A DNA stretch of 64,000 nt from Mediterranea sp. An20 (GTDB lineage Bacteria; Bacteroidota; Bacteroidia; Bacteroidales; Bacteroidaceae), in NCBI RefSeq assembly GCF_002160055.1, contig NZ_NFJV01000003.1:1-64000 (forward strand). The letters run 5' to 3'. Positions 49,824 to 57,244 of the stretch are shown piece by piece (the stretch's first letter is position 1; every line of letters starts with the position of its first letter). The notes under the pieces were generated by a model, which was given only the letters and a program-made list of their open reading frames with translations, searched no databases and was not told where the DNA came from. The translations under genes and the position numbers were made by a program.

Positions 49824-51113
49824 TTAATAGCGTTTATATTTCAGATAAATGACAGACAACAAGCCAAGTAATATCACATACAGATATTCTGCCGTCCAAT
49901 AAACGGACAATGACGTACTGAAACCGCTGATGCCCCACAAATAAATCTGATAGGCCACGATGGTTATCAACTGGAAAATGAATGTCATGCGTGTTGCCCC
50001 CGTACCTGTAACGGCATTCATATAGACATAGCCGGGCAAGGCAAAGACGTAGTTCAGCAGCATGACCACAAACGGCAGACGGGCTATCTGCATCAGAACC
50101 GGGCTTTCCGTATAAATACCAATAATCGGACGATAGAAAATCACAGCAAGAATGACCAACGGAAAGCCGATGGCATATCCCAAACGGACAACCCGGTTGC
50201 ATAGCTGGATGACCTGTTCCTTTTGTCCGGCTCCCAACACATTGCTTATCAACGAACCGGTAGTGGCCGCCAGTGAATTGACGATAACAAAGAACACCGT
50301 CGAGACACTGCGTATGACATTGGTAGCCGCCAGTTCCATTTCTCCCAAATGCTCGACAGCCACGAAGAAGGCAAGCCACGAGGCTACTCCGATGAATGAA
50401 TGGAACATGCTCCATACAGACACACGGCAAACATGATGTAACAAACCTTTATCTAAGTTCCAATACAAACCATAAAGCCGTCTGTCCATTTTCCGTAAGA
50501 CATGAATTGTCAGCACCGCCAATGAACACGCTTCGGCAAAAGACGACGCGATGGCTACGCCCGCTATCCCCATGTCCCAATGAAATATGAACAGCCAGTT
50601 ACCCGGAATGTTCACCAACACAGCTGTCAGAGCCGCCATATTCAAGGCTTTTGTACGGGTAATGCCGACCAGGAACGAGCGTAAGGCAAGGAACGGAAAG
50701 GAGAAAAGCAGTCCCCAGATTCGTCCGTCCAAATAATCAATCACGGCATGATAGACTTCCACAGAAGTTATCAGCCTACTTAGAATCATCGGGGAAAACA
50801 GTTTGGAGAACAGACACAAAAGGACAGCAAGTCCCGACAGGAAAAACAATCCTTGAAAGAACGTCTTCCCTGTTTCGGAATAGTGTTGTTCGCCGTTGCG
50901 CCGTGCGATAACGACCTGCAAGCCCAGACTGAAACCGAAGCCGAGCATATAGATAGCTAGATACCAAATCCCGGCAAGGGCGGATGCGCCCAATTCTATT
51001 TCTCCCACATGCCCCAAGAAAATGGCATCGGTGATATTGATAAGTTGTTCGATAAGGATGCTCATCATTACGGGAAAGTTGATGAGCCAGATATTCTTAT
51101 ATGTATAGTTCAT
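49824..51113 (-). CDS. MATE-family efflux transporter
   Basis: A 429-residue, 12-helix exporter of the MATE family. The first half begins INFPVMMSILIEQLINITDA, then IFLGHVGEIELGASALAG, the conserved MATE motif; the second half has SVSTVFFVIVNSLAATTGSL. It would pump cationic or drug-like compounds out using a sodium or proton gradient. It is co-transcribed with the acetyltransferase gene that follows. The leader between the promoter-type palindrome at 51326 and the start is about 210 bases long. Confidence 0.92.
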   Translation of the reverse strand: MNYTYKNIWLINFPVMMSILIEQLINITDAIFLGHVGEIELGASALAGIWYLAIYMLGFGFSLGLQVVIARRNGEQHYSETGKTFFQGLFFLSGLAVLLCLFSKLFSPMILSRLITSVEVYHAVIDYLDGRIWGLLFSFPFLALRSFLVGITRTKALNMAALTAVLVNIPGNWLFIFHWDMGIAGVAIASSFAEACSLAVLTIHVLRKMDRRLYGLYWNLDKGLLHHVCRVSVWSMFHSFIGVASWLAFFVAVEHLGEMELAATNVIRSVSTVFFVIVNSLAATTGSLISNVLGAGQKEQVIQLCNRVVRLGYAIGFPLVILAVIFYRPIIGIYTESPVLMQIARLPFVVMLLNYVFALPGYVYMNAVTGTGATRMTFIFQLITIVAYQIYLWGISGFSTSLSVYWTAEYLYVILLGLLSVIYLKYKRY

Positions 51114-51325
51114 TGTTCAACTTGATAGGATGCGACAAGTCCTGCTGCATAAGGCGGCATGACACATCGCATGATTATAAATTTGGAATAATGGCAAAAC
51201 AAGAAAGGACAAACCTGTCATAAGCCTGTCCGTTGCTGAATAGCTTGACTAAAATGCTATTCGTTAAGCGCAGCTATATGCACACTTGCCATTTCATACG
51301 GGTTGAACAATTCTATTTTTTCTGT

Positions 51326-51341
51326 TACCTTTGCAAAGGTA
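51326..51341. promoter_or_regulatory. Palindromic double -7 box
   Basis: TACCTTTGCAAAGGTA is a perfect palindrome that contains a -7 box on each strand. On the minus strand it would serve the MATE operon 213 bases away; on the plus strand there is no evident gene. The 336-base stretch 51114-51449 otherwise contains only a small ORF. Confidence 0.45.
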
Positions 51342-51355
51342 GCATTTGTTCTTGA

Positions 51356-51466
51356 TTATACCTCCAAGTTTCCAGTTTCTTTTTGTAGGATTTCCAACAT
51401 TTCCCTCAAATTGACTTCGCTTTTTGGGGGATATGCACATTCCGGATATTCACATCTTGTTTTCAA
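51356..51466 (-). CDS. Possible 36-residue Cys-containing peptide
   Basis: Frame from TTG at 51466 (overlapping the last codons of the HXXEE gene by 17 bases) to TAA at 51356. The product MKTRCEYPECAYPPKSEVNL then REMLEILQKETGNLEV has a CxxxxC pair and a helix-like tail with good codon use. It could be a real small gene, the tail of a lost regulator, or chance. The start is TTG, so confidence is low. Confidence 0.25.
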   Translation of the reverse strand: MKTRCEYPECAYPPKSEVNLREMLEILQKETGNLEV

Positions 51467-51956
51467 TCCACTTATAAATTCTGGGTGTTACGATTTGCAT
51501 CAGGCAAAGATTGGCTATACAAATAATCAGGCTTAAAACACCTAACAAAACGTTTTCCACATTGGAATATTGCTCATGACCTGCACTTATTGCCATGACG
51601 CAATAAGGCAGACATAACACGGTGCTGACAATGGCAGGAATATATTTGCGAATGATAAAGAATTGTATAATGTGGGCAACGAAATGCAAGCTGAAAGCCA
51701 GTAAACAAATATACCAGAACAACATGTTTCCTGTAATGATTGTAGCCATAGTACAAGTACTTACAATAACAAACTCCTCACACACGGCAATGCCGAATGC
51801 AGGACTTTGTAGAAAAAACAATTTTGATCGTAATGCGGGAAGCCTCCGGGATAATTCTTTTTCATTCTTTTCAATCCATGCAGGCAGCATAACCATTTCC
51901 TCAAACTCATGGAGCATAAACAGGATAGGAAGCAAATATATCAATATTAAAGTCAT
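51450..51956 (-). CDS. HXXEE-domain membrane protein
   Basis: A 168-residue protein with four or five membrane helices. The motif HEFEE (residues 16-20) sits at the end of the first helix and gives the family its name; a second conserved-looking motif is CEEFVIVS and a His in LHFVAHIIQ. HXXEE proteins are of unknown function, with a possible metal site in the membrane. It is the last gene of a three-gene run (52920 to 51450). Confidence 0.85.
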   Translation of the reverse strand: MTLILIYLLPILFMLHEFEEMVMLPAWIEKNEKELSRRLPALRSKLFFLQSPAFGIAVCEEFVIVSTCTMATIITGNMLFWYICLLAFSLHFVAHIIQFFIIRKYIPAIVSTVLCLPYCVMAISAGHEQYSNVENVLLGVLSLIICIANLCLMQIVTPRIYKWIENKM

Positions 51957-51962
51957 TCCATT

Positions 51963-52424
51963 CTATATTTTCGTTTCAAATTCAGCAAAATCAGTGTTGC
52001 TCGCTTCAATCCGCATCCTGCAATGCAGGCTTCCTCGTAGAATGGATTCACAAATGGTTACTTGGAATGTCCTGTCTTTCCATAACGACTGCAGGACGTA
52101 AAGAATACTTTGTCTGGAGCATTCACAGAGCAGAGGGATAGAAACATAGCCTTGTTTATGAAGCCCGCAGGTACATTCCAGGAAATACAGATTATAAACA
52201 GAATCTTTCTTTATCGTTTCGCACCTTACTCCGGGCAATTCATTAGCTTTGGCGAAAAACAGATCAAGGTCTCCATTGGTCTGTTCATACAAGTCTTTAT
52301 AAATTTGAAGCGTACCACATTGAACGCAGTTCTTGCCGCACTCATGGAAGAATGTTTCCCTCTGTGCTTCCGTCAGTTTGACAATGCCTTTCTCAAAGCC
52401 TTTGAACCAATCAGACAATTCCAT
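51963..52424 (-). CDS. Cys-rich protein, unknown function
   Basis: A 153-residue soluble protein with many cysteines placed as CGKNCVQCG (about residues 29-37), VRCETIKKD, LECTCGLHKQGYVSIPLLCE and CSRQSILYV, ending SILRGSLHCRMRIEASNTDF. The GxxxCRxRI end resembles small-ligand-binding folds of the V4R/ATC-hydrolase type, but I do not trust that assignment. The Cys pattern suggests a metal or disulphide centre. It is translated 7 bases before the HXXEE gene and 2 bases after the membrane protein gene. Confidence 0.65.
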   Translation of the reverse strand: MELSDWFKGFEKGIVKLTEAQRETFFHECGKNCVQCGTLQIYKDLYEQTNGDLDLFFAKANELPGVRCETIKKDSVYNLYFLECTCGLHKQGYVSIPLLCECSRQSILYVLQSLWKDRTFQVTICESILRGSLHCRMRIEASNTDFAEFETKI

Positions 52425-52425
52425 A

Positions 52426-52920
52426 TTATTGGATAGTGTTATGCATGTGTTTTACTATAATTGGAGACAACAACGTAGCCGCCAGAACCAGTAACCACAG
52501 ATTACCGTCCAACGGATTGTAAGTGGCGAGGAGTTTCACGACGGTATTGCCGCCTGCCAGTCCCACGGAAAACTCAAAAGCGATTGTCAACAACATCCAG
52601 TTTATCCCTATCAACCAACTTTCTTTGGAGGTAATGGCTTTTATCATTCGAGGCAATAACATCCAAGTTATCAGGAAAATACACACGCTTAATATCATCC
52701 CACTGACAGGCAAAGCCCATTCTTCTCCGATAACCTTAACCAATATGTATTCCCGCAGACCTCCATTGAGAATGGCTACGGGAAGGAAGCAAAGCCAAAT
52801 TATGAGGGATTTCTGTAAATCTGTATAGGGAATATACCTCTTTGAAATCAAGAGAGTTAGAAGAATTACCTCGTTTTGGGGTAATGAGTTGGCAACCGTT
52901 CTAATTGCCGTGGTCTGCAT
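52426..52920 (-). CDS. Small membrane protein, unknown function
   Basis: A 164-residue protein with four predicted membrane helices (near residues 38-53, 74-92, 103-124 and 139-156). I do not recognise it. It is the first gene of the run 52920-51450, with a -7 box at 52953-52960. It is translated almost head-to-tail with a Cys-rich protein and an HXXEE protein, so the three may form one membrane module. Confidence 0.65.
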   Translation of the reverse strand: MQTTAIRTVANSLPQNEVILLTLLISKRYIPYTDLQKSLIIWLCFLPVAILNGGLREYILVKVIGEEWALPVSGMILSVCIFLITWMLLPRMIKAITSKESWLIGINWMLLTIAFEFSVGLAGGNTVVKLLATYNPLDGNLWLLVLAATLLSPIIVKHMHNTIQ

Positions 52921-52952
52921 CGCTTTGCTTGTTTAGGCAACTCTTATGGATG

Positions 52953-52960
52953 CAAAGATA
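52953..52960 (-). promoter_or_regulatory. -7 box for the 52920-51450 operon
   Basis: Minus-strand TATCTTTG, 33 bases upstream of the start at 52920. The upstream SDR gene ends at 53051, so this promoter separates the two operons. Confidence 0.55.
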
Positions 52961-53050
52961 ATGCTTTCTCTAACAATATAAGAATGATGCTGATAAAAAT
53001 CCAATATAAATTTTAGCCAGCATCATTCTTATTACATCAATCCTATTACA

Positions 53051-53866
53051 TCAATCTCCATAGAAATAATCCGCCGTAGCTCCGCCATCCACCAGAAAAT
53101 CCGTACCTGTGATAAATGCTCCCCGATTGCTCATTAGCAGTTCGGCAACATTCGCCACCTCATCTGCCGTACCGGGACGACCTGCCGGGCATTTGGTGAA
53201 CATGTCCTTATAAAATCTTCCACGTGGCCCGTTGAACTCGTCAATAGCGAGCGGAGTAACAATGATTCCGGGTGAAATGGAATTGATACGTGCGCCGCGC
53301 TTGCCCCATTTGACAGCCTCTGCCATTACCCGCTTTACATTGCAACGCTTCGCCAATTGGTAAGCGTGAAGTGTATCACGGATGTTGGACGGTTGGAGGA
53401 AGTCCAATTGCAGCAGTTCCTCGGTAGGTGTGCAGGCAAGCTGCTTGTCTTCGTCCGGAGTAAGCGCAGGCAGGCGATGTCCCGACTGGCTGGCAATCGT
53501 CACGCCCACACCGCCCGGCTTGATGACTTTTCCCACTTCTTCCAACAGGACAGCTGTACCGTATAAGTCTACTTTCAGTATGGTTTCGATGGAAGCCTGC
53601 GAGGGCGAAACTCCGGCGGCATTGACGAGCATTGCAATCTCTCCGTATTGCCGTGCCGTATCTATCAGACTGCAGATAGAACTCCGATTGGACAAATCCA
53701 TTTCCATTGGGACAACATCGAACCCGGCCTTGTTCATCGTATCGGCAACCGCCTCCGCATTTTCCAACCGTTTATCACCGATGACAATCTTCATTCCATA
53801 TCCCATGCGCCGGGCAATCGCCATTCCGATTTGTCCGGCGCCGGTGAGTATCATTACGTCTTTCAT
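53051..53866 (-). CDS. Short-chain dehydrogenase/reductase
   Basis: A 271-residue SDR oxidoreductase. TGAGQIGMAIA (residues 8-18) is the dinucleotide-binding loop; NAAGVSPS is the stabilising NAAG; the YQLAKRC motif (about 169-175) supplies the YxxxK pair with Ser in TIASQSGHR; the C-terminus ends ITGTDFLVDGGA. It uses NAD(P)H to reduce or oxidise a carbonyl or alcohol; the insert ALTPDEDKQLACTPTEELLQ around 135-155 is longer than usual. It is the last gene of the six-gene operon driven from 57031. Confidence 0.9.
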   Translation of the reverse strand: MKDVMILTGAGQIGMAIARRMGYGMKIVIGDKRLENAEAVADTMNKAGFDVVPMEMDLSNRSSICSLIDTARQYGEIAMLVNAAGVSPSQASIETILKVDLYGTAVLLEEVGKVIKPGGVGVTIASQSGHRLPALTPDEDKQLACTPTEELLQLDFLQPSNIRDTLHAYQLAKRCNVKRVMAEAVKWGKRGARINSISPGIIVTPLAIDEFNGPRGRFYKDMFTKCPAGRPGTADEVANVAELLMSNRGAFITGTDFLVDGGATADYFYGD

Positions 53867-53877
53867 CTTCGCATGGT

Positions 53878-54495
53878 TTAATCATCCAATTTGCTCAGCC
53901 AATTCTTCACGCTTTGCCGTGCCTGTTCCTGCTTGTTCTGTGCCGTAGCTCCGCGCACGGCCAGCCCTTTCAGTACCGTAGAGCCTTTGCAGGCGGACTT
54001 CAACTTGCTTTCCGTGGCGGACAATCCGCTGCCCTCGTGGGTGCAGAACGGAATAACAGTCTTGCCCTGCCAATTATGCTTTTCGATGAACGTATATATG
54101 GGCATCGGCATGTCGCCCCACCAGTTGGGATAACCGATGAAGATGATGTCGTAATCCTCCACTGCGGCGTCGCCTTGAATGGCGGGACGGGCATGGGCGT
54201 TCAATTCCCGCTTGGCGACCTCCGTGCATTCCGTGTAGTCATCGGGATAAGGGGTGACGGGCCGGATGTGGAAAAGTTCGCCGCCCGTTTCTGCGGCAAT
54301 CATTTCGGCGATGATGTGGGTATTGCCTTTCTCGATGTGCCCAACGGCGTAGTTCTCTCCGGCACGTGAGAAGAAGGCCACGAGTGTTTTCTTGTTTTCC
54401 ATACGTTGTTCCTTTCTTTGATTAGTTTGTGCGCACGATGTAATTGGCAACATGGCAAGCAACATCGTGAGCAGGGTTGCTATTTTCTGTTTCAT
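53878..54495 (-). CDS. Exported flavodoxin-family lipoprotein
   Basis: A 205-residue protein with a signal peptide and a lipobox-like LPITSCAQ (Cys21), so it may be anchored in the envelope. The flavodoxin fold follows: TLVAFFSRAGENYAVGHIEK (FMN phosphate loop near SRAGEN), DYDIIFIGYPNWWGDMPMPI and VIPFCTHEGSGLSATESKLK. Such proteins reduce quinones or other electrophiles. It is fifth in the six-gene operon with an SDR and a hydrolase, and an in-frame Met further in (ENKKTL) could also start a cytoplasmic form. Confidence 0.85.
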   Translation of the reverse strand: MKQKIATLLTMLLAMLPITSCAQTNQRKEQRMENKKTLVAFFSRAGENYAVGHIEKGNTHIIAEMIAAETGGELFHIRPVTPYPDDYTECTEVAKRELNAHARPAIQGDAAVEDYDIIFIGYPNWWGDMPMPIYTFIEKHNWQGKTVIPFCTHEGSGLSATESKLKSACKGSTVLKGLAVRGATAQNKQEQARQSVKNWLSKLDD

Positions 54496-54502
54496 AAGGA
54501 TG

Positions 54503-55549
54503 TCATTTTAATGTCCGTTTGAAGAACTCCGTCAGTTTCTCTACCGCAGGATTGACGGCTCCGGGTTTGTCATAAAGGTCGATGTGCGAATAGCCCGGCA
54601 TGGTGAATACCTCCTTGTCCTTGCCCGGCAAGGCATGGTAGAAGCGTTCCGTCTGCCATTCGGAATCGGCTTTCTCGCCTACCACAAGCAACACGGGCTG
54701 TGTCAGCAGGTAGATGTTCTCGATGGCGGAGAATGCCATCTTCGTGGCTTGGCTGCGGCGCAGGTAGAAGTTGTCGGCACGGGGATGCCACGCACGGGCG
54801 GTGCGGTAGTATTCATATCCCTCACGGAAGGATGGTGCGGTGTTTTCGTCCGGTTCGGGACACATGTACACTTTCATCAGTTCCGCGCCGCGGGCTTCTC
54901 GGGTACGCTGTTCGGATACGTCTTCCAGCAATCTGATTTGTTCCTCCACACTCCGTCCGCGCAGCCAGCTTTCCCGGTTGGCAGCACCGATGTCGGCGGC
55001 ACTCACTCCGGCAACGGCACGGATGCGCCGTTCGGTCGGAGCAGTGGCAATGACATATCCGCCTCCTGCACACAGGCCCAGCGCACCGATGCGCCGCTCG
55101 TCCACGAAGGGAAGCGTAACCAGATAATCCACGGCATAGCGGATGTCCTCCACCCGTTCGTAGGGAGCCTCCGACCAATGGGGCGTGCCGCCGCTTTCCC
55201 CGGCATAGGTCGCATCGAAAGCAAGGGTGACAAAGCCTTTTTCCGCCAAGCGGTAGGCGTACAGCCCGGCCGACTGTTCCTTGACGCTTCCGGCAGGGTG
55301 GATGCTGAGGATGGCAGGATAGCGTTTCGCCCCGTCAAAATCTTTCGGCAGGAAAAGGTTGCCGACTAACACGATGTTATTACTTCGCAGGAATGAAACC
55401 TTGCGGACGGTCACGCCGCTTGCCGTATCGACCGGTGTCACGACATAGCTTTCCGTTTGCGGCACTCCCGGAAGCCCGTCATTCTGTTGCGCCATTGCTC
55501 CCGATGCGGCGAGCAACAGGGCGAATGTAGATAGGATAATCGTTTTCAT
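54503..55549 (-). CDS. Secreted alpha/beta hydrolase with Cys nucleophile
   Basis: A 348-residue exported hydrolase (signal peptide MKTIILSTFALLLAASGAMA). The nucleophile elbow is GLCAGG with Cys160, as in dienelactone hydrolases, where the usual Ser is replaced. The acid is probably Asp295 (GEKADSEW) and the base His322 (PGYSHIDLYD). The remaining fold is DLH-like: AILSIHPAGSVKEQSAGLYA, LAFDATYAGESGGTPHW. A cyclic ester or reactive acyl substrate is plausible. It is fourth in the operon, next to a flavodoxin and an acetyltransferase. Confidence 0.88.
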   Translation of the reverse strand: MKTIILSTFALLLAASGAMAQQNDGLPGVPQTESYVVTPVDTASGVTVRKVSFLRSNNIVLVGNLFLPKDFDGAKRYPAILSIHPAGSVKEQSAGLYAYRLAEKGFVTLAFDATYAGESGGTPHWSEAPYERVEDIRYAVDYLVTLPFVDERRIGALGLCAGGGYVIATAPTERRIRAVAGVSAADIGAANRESWLRGRSVEEQIRLLEDVSEQRTREARGAELMKVYMCPEPDENTAPSFREGYEYYRTARAWHPRADNFYLRRSQATKMAFSAIENIYLLTQPVLLVVGEKADSEWQTERFYHALPGKDKEVFTMPGYSHIDLYDKPGAVNPAVEKLTEFFKRTLK

Positions 55550-55562
55550 ATCTTCTCGAATT

Positions 55563-56135
55563 TTATTTTATATCAAGTCGTTTTATCACTTTCGCAGGAT
55601 TACCTCCTACGATGGTATTCGGTTCAACATCTTTGGTGACAACCGCACCGCCAGCCACCACTGCATTTTCGCCAACAGTTACACCCGGCAAAATAAGAGA
55701 ACGTCCGCCAATCCATGCTCCTTTCTTGATGACAATTGGCTTATGAAGTACCCATTCACGCTTTGCAAAGTCATGATTGGTTGTTACAAGCATTACATTG
55801 GGGCCAATCTGTACGCCGTCCTCAATGGTAATGCCGCCACACGACATCATGCTGCAATTGTAGTTGATAAAGACATTCTCGCCAACTTCCAATCCGCTTG
55901 CCATGTCGATATGAAACGGCTGTACAATGTTGGACGTTTCAGGTAATTGTATTCCCAACTTTTCTATTATCACATCATGCAGTTCCCAACAAGTACGCGG
56001 GATGCAGTTTATTTCTTCACATTTTTTCCATGTGTCAGCGATTAAAGTTGCAGCCGCTGCATATTCCGGGTCATTCATGCTGACGGGTTCTCCGTTCCGC
56101 ATCATGCTTATTATATCTTTCTTCACCTCATTCAT
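55563..56135 (-). CDS. Maltose-type hexapeptide O-acetyltransferase
   Basis: A 190-residue trimeric left-handed beta-helix enzyme of the maltose/galactoside acetyltransferase group. The N-terminal helix and the repeats follow the family: GLEVGENVFINYNCSMMSCG, GPNVMLVTTNHDFAKREWVL (catalytic His in TTNHDF), KKGAWIGGRSLILPGVTVG and VVTKDVEPNTIVGGNPAKVI. It transfers acetyl from acetyl-CoA to a hydroxyl. In this operon it could detoxify a small molecule rather than a sugar. Third gene. Confidence 0.9.
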   Translation of the reverse strand: MNEVKKDIISMMRNGEPVSMNDPEYAAAATLIADTWKKCEEINCIPRTCWELHDVIIEKLGIQLPETSNIVQPFHIDMASGLEVGENVFINYNCSMMSCGGITIEDGVQIGPNVMLVTTNHDFAKREWVLHKPIVIKKGAWIGGRSLILPGVTVGENAVVAGGAVVTKDVEPNTIVGGNPAKVIKRLDIK

Positions 56136-56153
56136 TGTTCTGATATTACTATT

Positions 56154-56540
56154 TTAATAAACAGAGGCTGTGGCTTTGGTCATCAGCCAACGCCAGTCCT
56201 CCTTTCTAAAATCAATGTCAAGTTGCAGATTCCATGTATGTCGTTTCCCTCCAAACACAGCCGCATTGACTTCGCTTTTGCCTGTGCAGTTGGCTTGCCT
56301 GCCATTGACCTTGATGTCCAGCCGTGTGTCGTTGCACGAATAATAATTCAATGTTCCATTGGCTATGTAGCGTTGAAATTCCTGTTTGGATTGTCTCATG
56401 CCAGTCATGTGTACAAGTACAAAACCATTGTCAAGTAAACGCCCAAGCCCAGTGGTGTCCTTGTCTATCATACAACGGTACAGTTCCCGATAGCATCGGC
56501 TTATTTCAGCCTTGTCGGTTTCCATATTATCCATTGCCAT
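56154..56540 (-). CDS. NTF2-like (SnoaL/DUF4440-type) protein
   Basis: A 128-residue NTF2-fold protein. ISRCYRELYRCMIDKDTTGL, GFVLVHMTGMRQSKQEFQRY and TWNLQLDIDFRKEDWRWLMT are family-like segments. I chose the ATG at 56540 because the preceding in-frame TTG (56621) overlaps the gene upstream by 53 bases; even so, a TTG start giving a hydrophobic N-terminus cannot be excluded. Second gene of the operon. It probably binds a small hydrophobic ligand. Confidence 0.7.
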   Translation of the reverse strand: MAMDNMETDKAEISRCYRELYRCMIDKDTTGLGRLLDNGFVLVHMTGMRQSKQEFQRYIANGTLNYYSCNDTRLDIKVNGRQANCTGKSEVNAAVFGGKRHTWNLQLDIDFRKEDWRWLMTKATASVY

Positions 56541-56568
56541 TGAAAAGGGAATGAACAGGAGGAATGCA

Positions 56569-57003
56569 TTAAGCCAACGGCGGAACGGAAGAATAGACAA
56601 AATGCTGTTCACGTTCTGCAATCCACCAACGCCCGTCCATTTTCACATATTTGTCATAGTAACGGACGGCGTGTAATGTCAGTTTGTCTTTCCCGTTCTC
56701 TTCCGTAACCAGTGTGGCTATCGCATAGCAGATTCCGTTGGCATGGTTTTCGTCCACGAAGTCCACCACTTGCTGCCCATTCTGGTGGAACGAAGCCTTT
56801 GCCGCCCCGAATGCCTTGTACTGCGCAATCATATCTTCCACATTGTTAATGTCCATACCCAGTTTCTCACCGAAATACACTTTCAGTTTTACATCCGGGC
56901 GGAAGATTTCACGATAATAATCTTGGTTGTTCTTGTCCGATTCGGTTGCATAGCGGTCTACTAAATCCTTCAACGCCATGCGGTCTTCTAATTCTTGTTT
57001 CAT
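56569..57003 (-). CDS. SnoaL-like protein
   Basis: A 144-residue SnoaL_4/NTF2-type protein: MALKDLVDRYATESDKNNQD, YREIFRPDVKLKVYFGEKLG, FDENHANGICYAIATLVTEE-like core and LHAVRYYDKYVKMDGRWWIA. The arrangement resembles SnoaL-like polyketide cyclases and bile-acid or phenolic-compound proteins. It is the first gene of the AraC-linked operon and has a -7 box TAACTTTG at 57031-57038. Confidence 0.75.
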   Translation of the reverse strand: MKQELEDRMALKDLVDRYATESDKNNQDYYREIFRPDVKLKVYFGEKLGMDINNVEDMIAQYKAFGAAKASFHQNGQQVVDFVDENHANGICYAIATLVTEENGKDKLTLHAVRYYDKYVKMDGRWWIAEREQHFVYSSVPPLA

Positions 57004-57030
57004 TATATTATCTGTTTATTGTTCACGCTG

Positions 57031-57217
57031 CAAAGTTAGACGGTATCTCCCGATTCACCATTATACAAAACACGGACGGTCTTCACATATCCACTGATTT
57101 TTATTTTAGTTATAATCAGCACTTTGTAAAGGATGATATAAAACACGGATATACTTCACCAAAACACAGATTTTACATCGTTGCGTATGGCAAAGCCGAT
57201 GAAGTTCATTACCTTTG
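57031..57217. promoter_or_regulatory. Divergent promoter with phased AraC-type repeats
   Basis: A minus-strand -7 box TAACTTTG (57031-57038) drives the six-gene operon, and a plus-strand -7 box TACCTTTG (57210-57217) drives the AraC gene. Between them, AAAACACGGA-N4-CTTCAC occurs twice, at 57067-57086 and 57140-57159, and a partial copy AAAACACAGA begins at 57161. Distances (73 and 21 bases) are close to whole helical turns, so the sites face the same side. An inverted pair CTGATT/AATCAG lies near 57093-57119. Confidence 0.75.
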
Positions 57218-57244
57218 TCTCGGCAACCCTCAAATGATGACGAT

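Noticed and set aside
53382-53948. Plus-strand frame across the SDR and flavodoxin genes
   Set aside because: It is the shadow of two well-recognised minus-strand genes.
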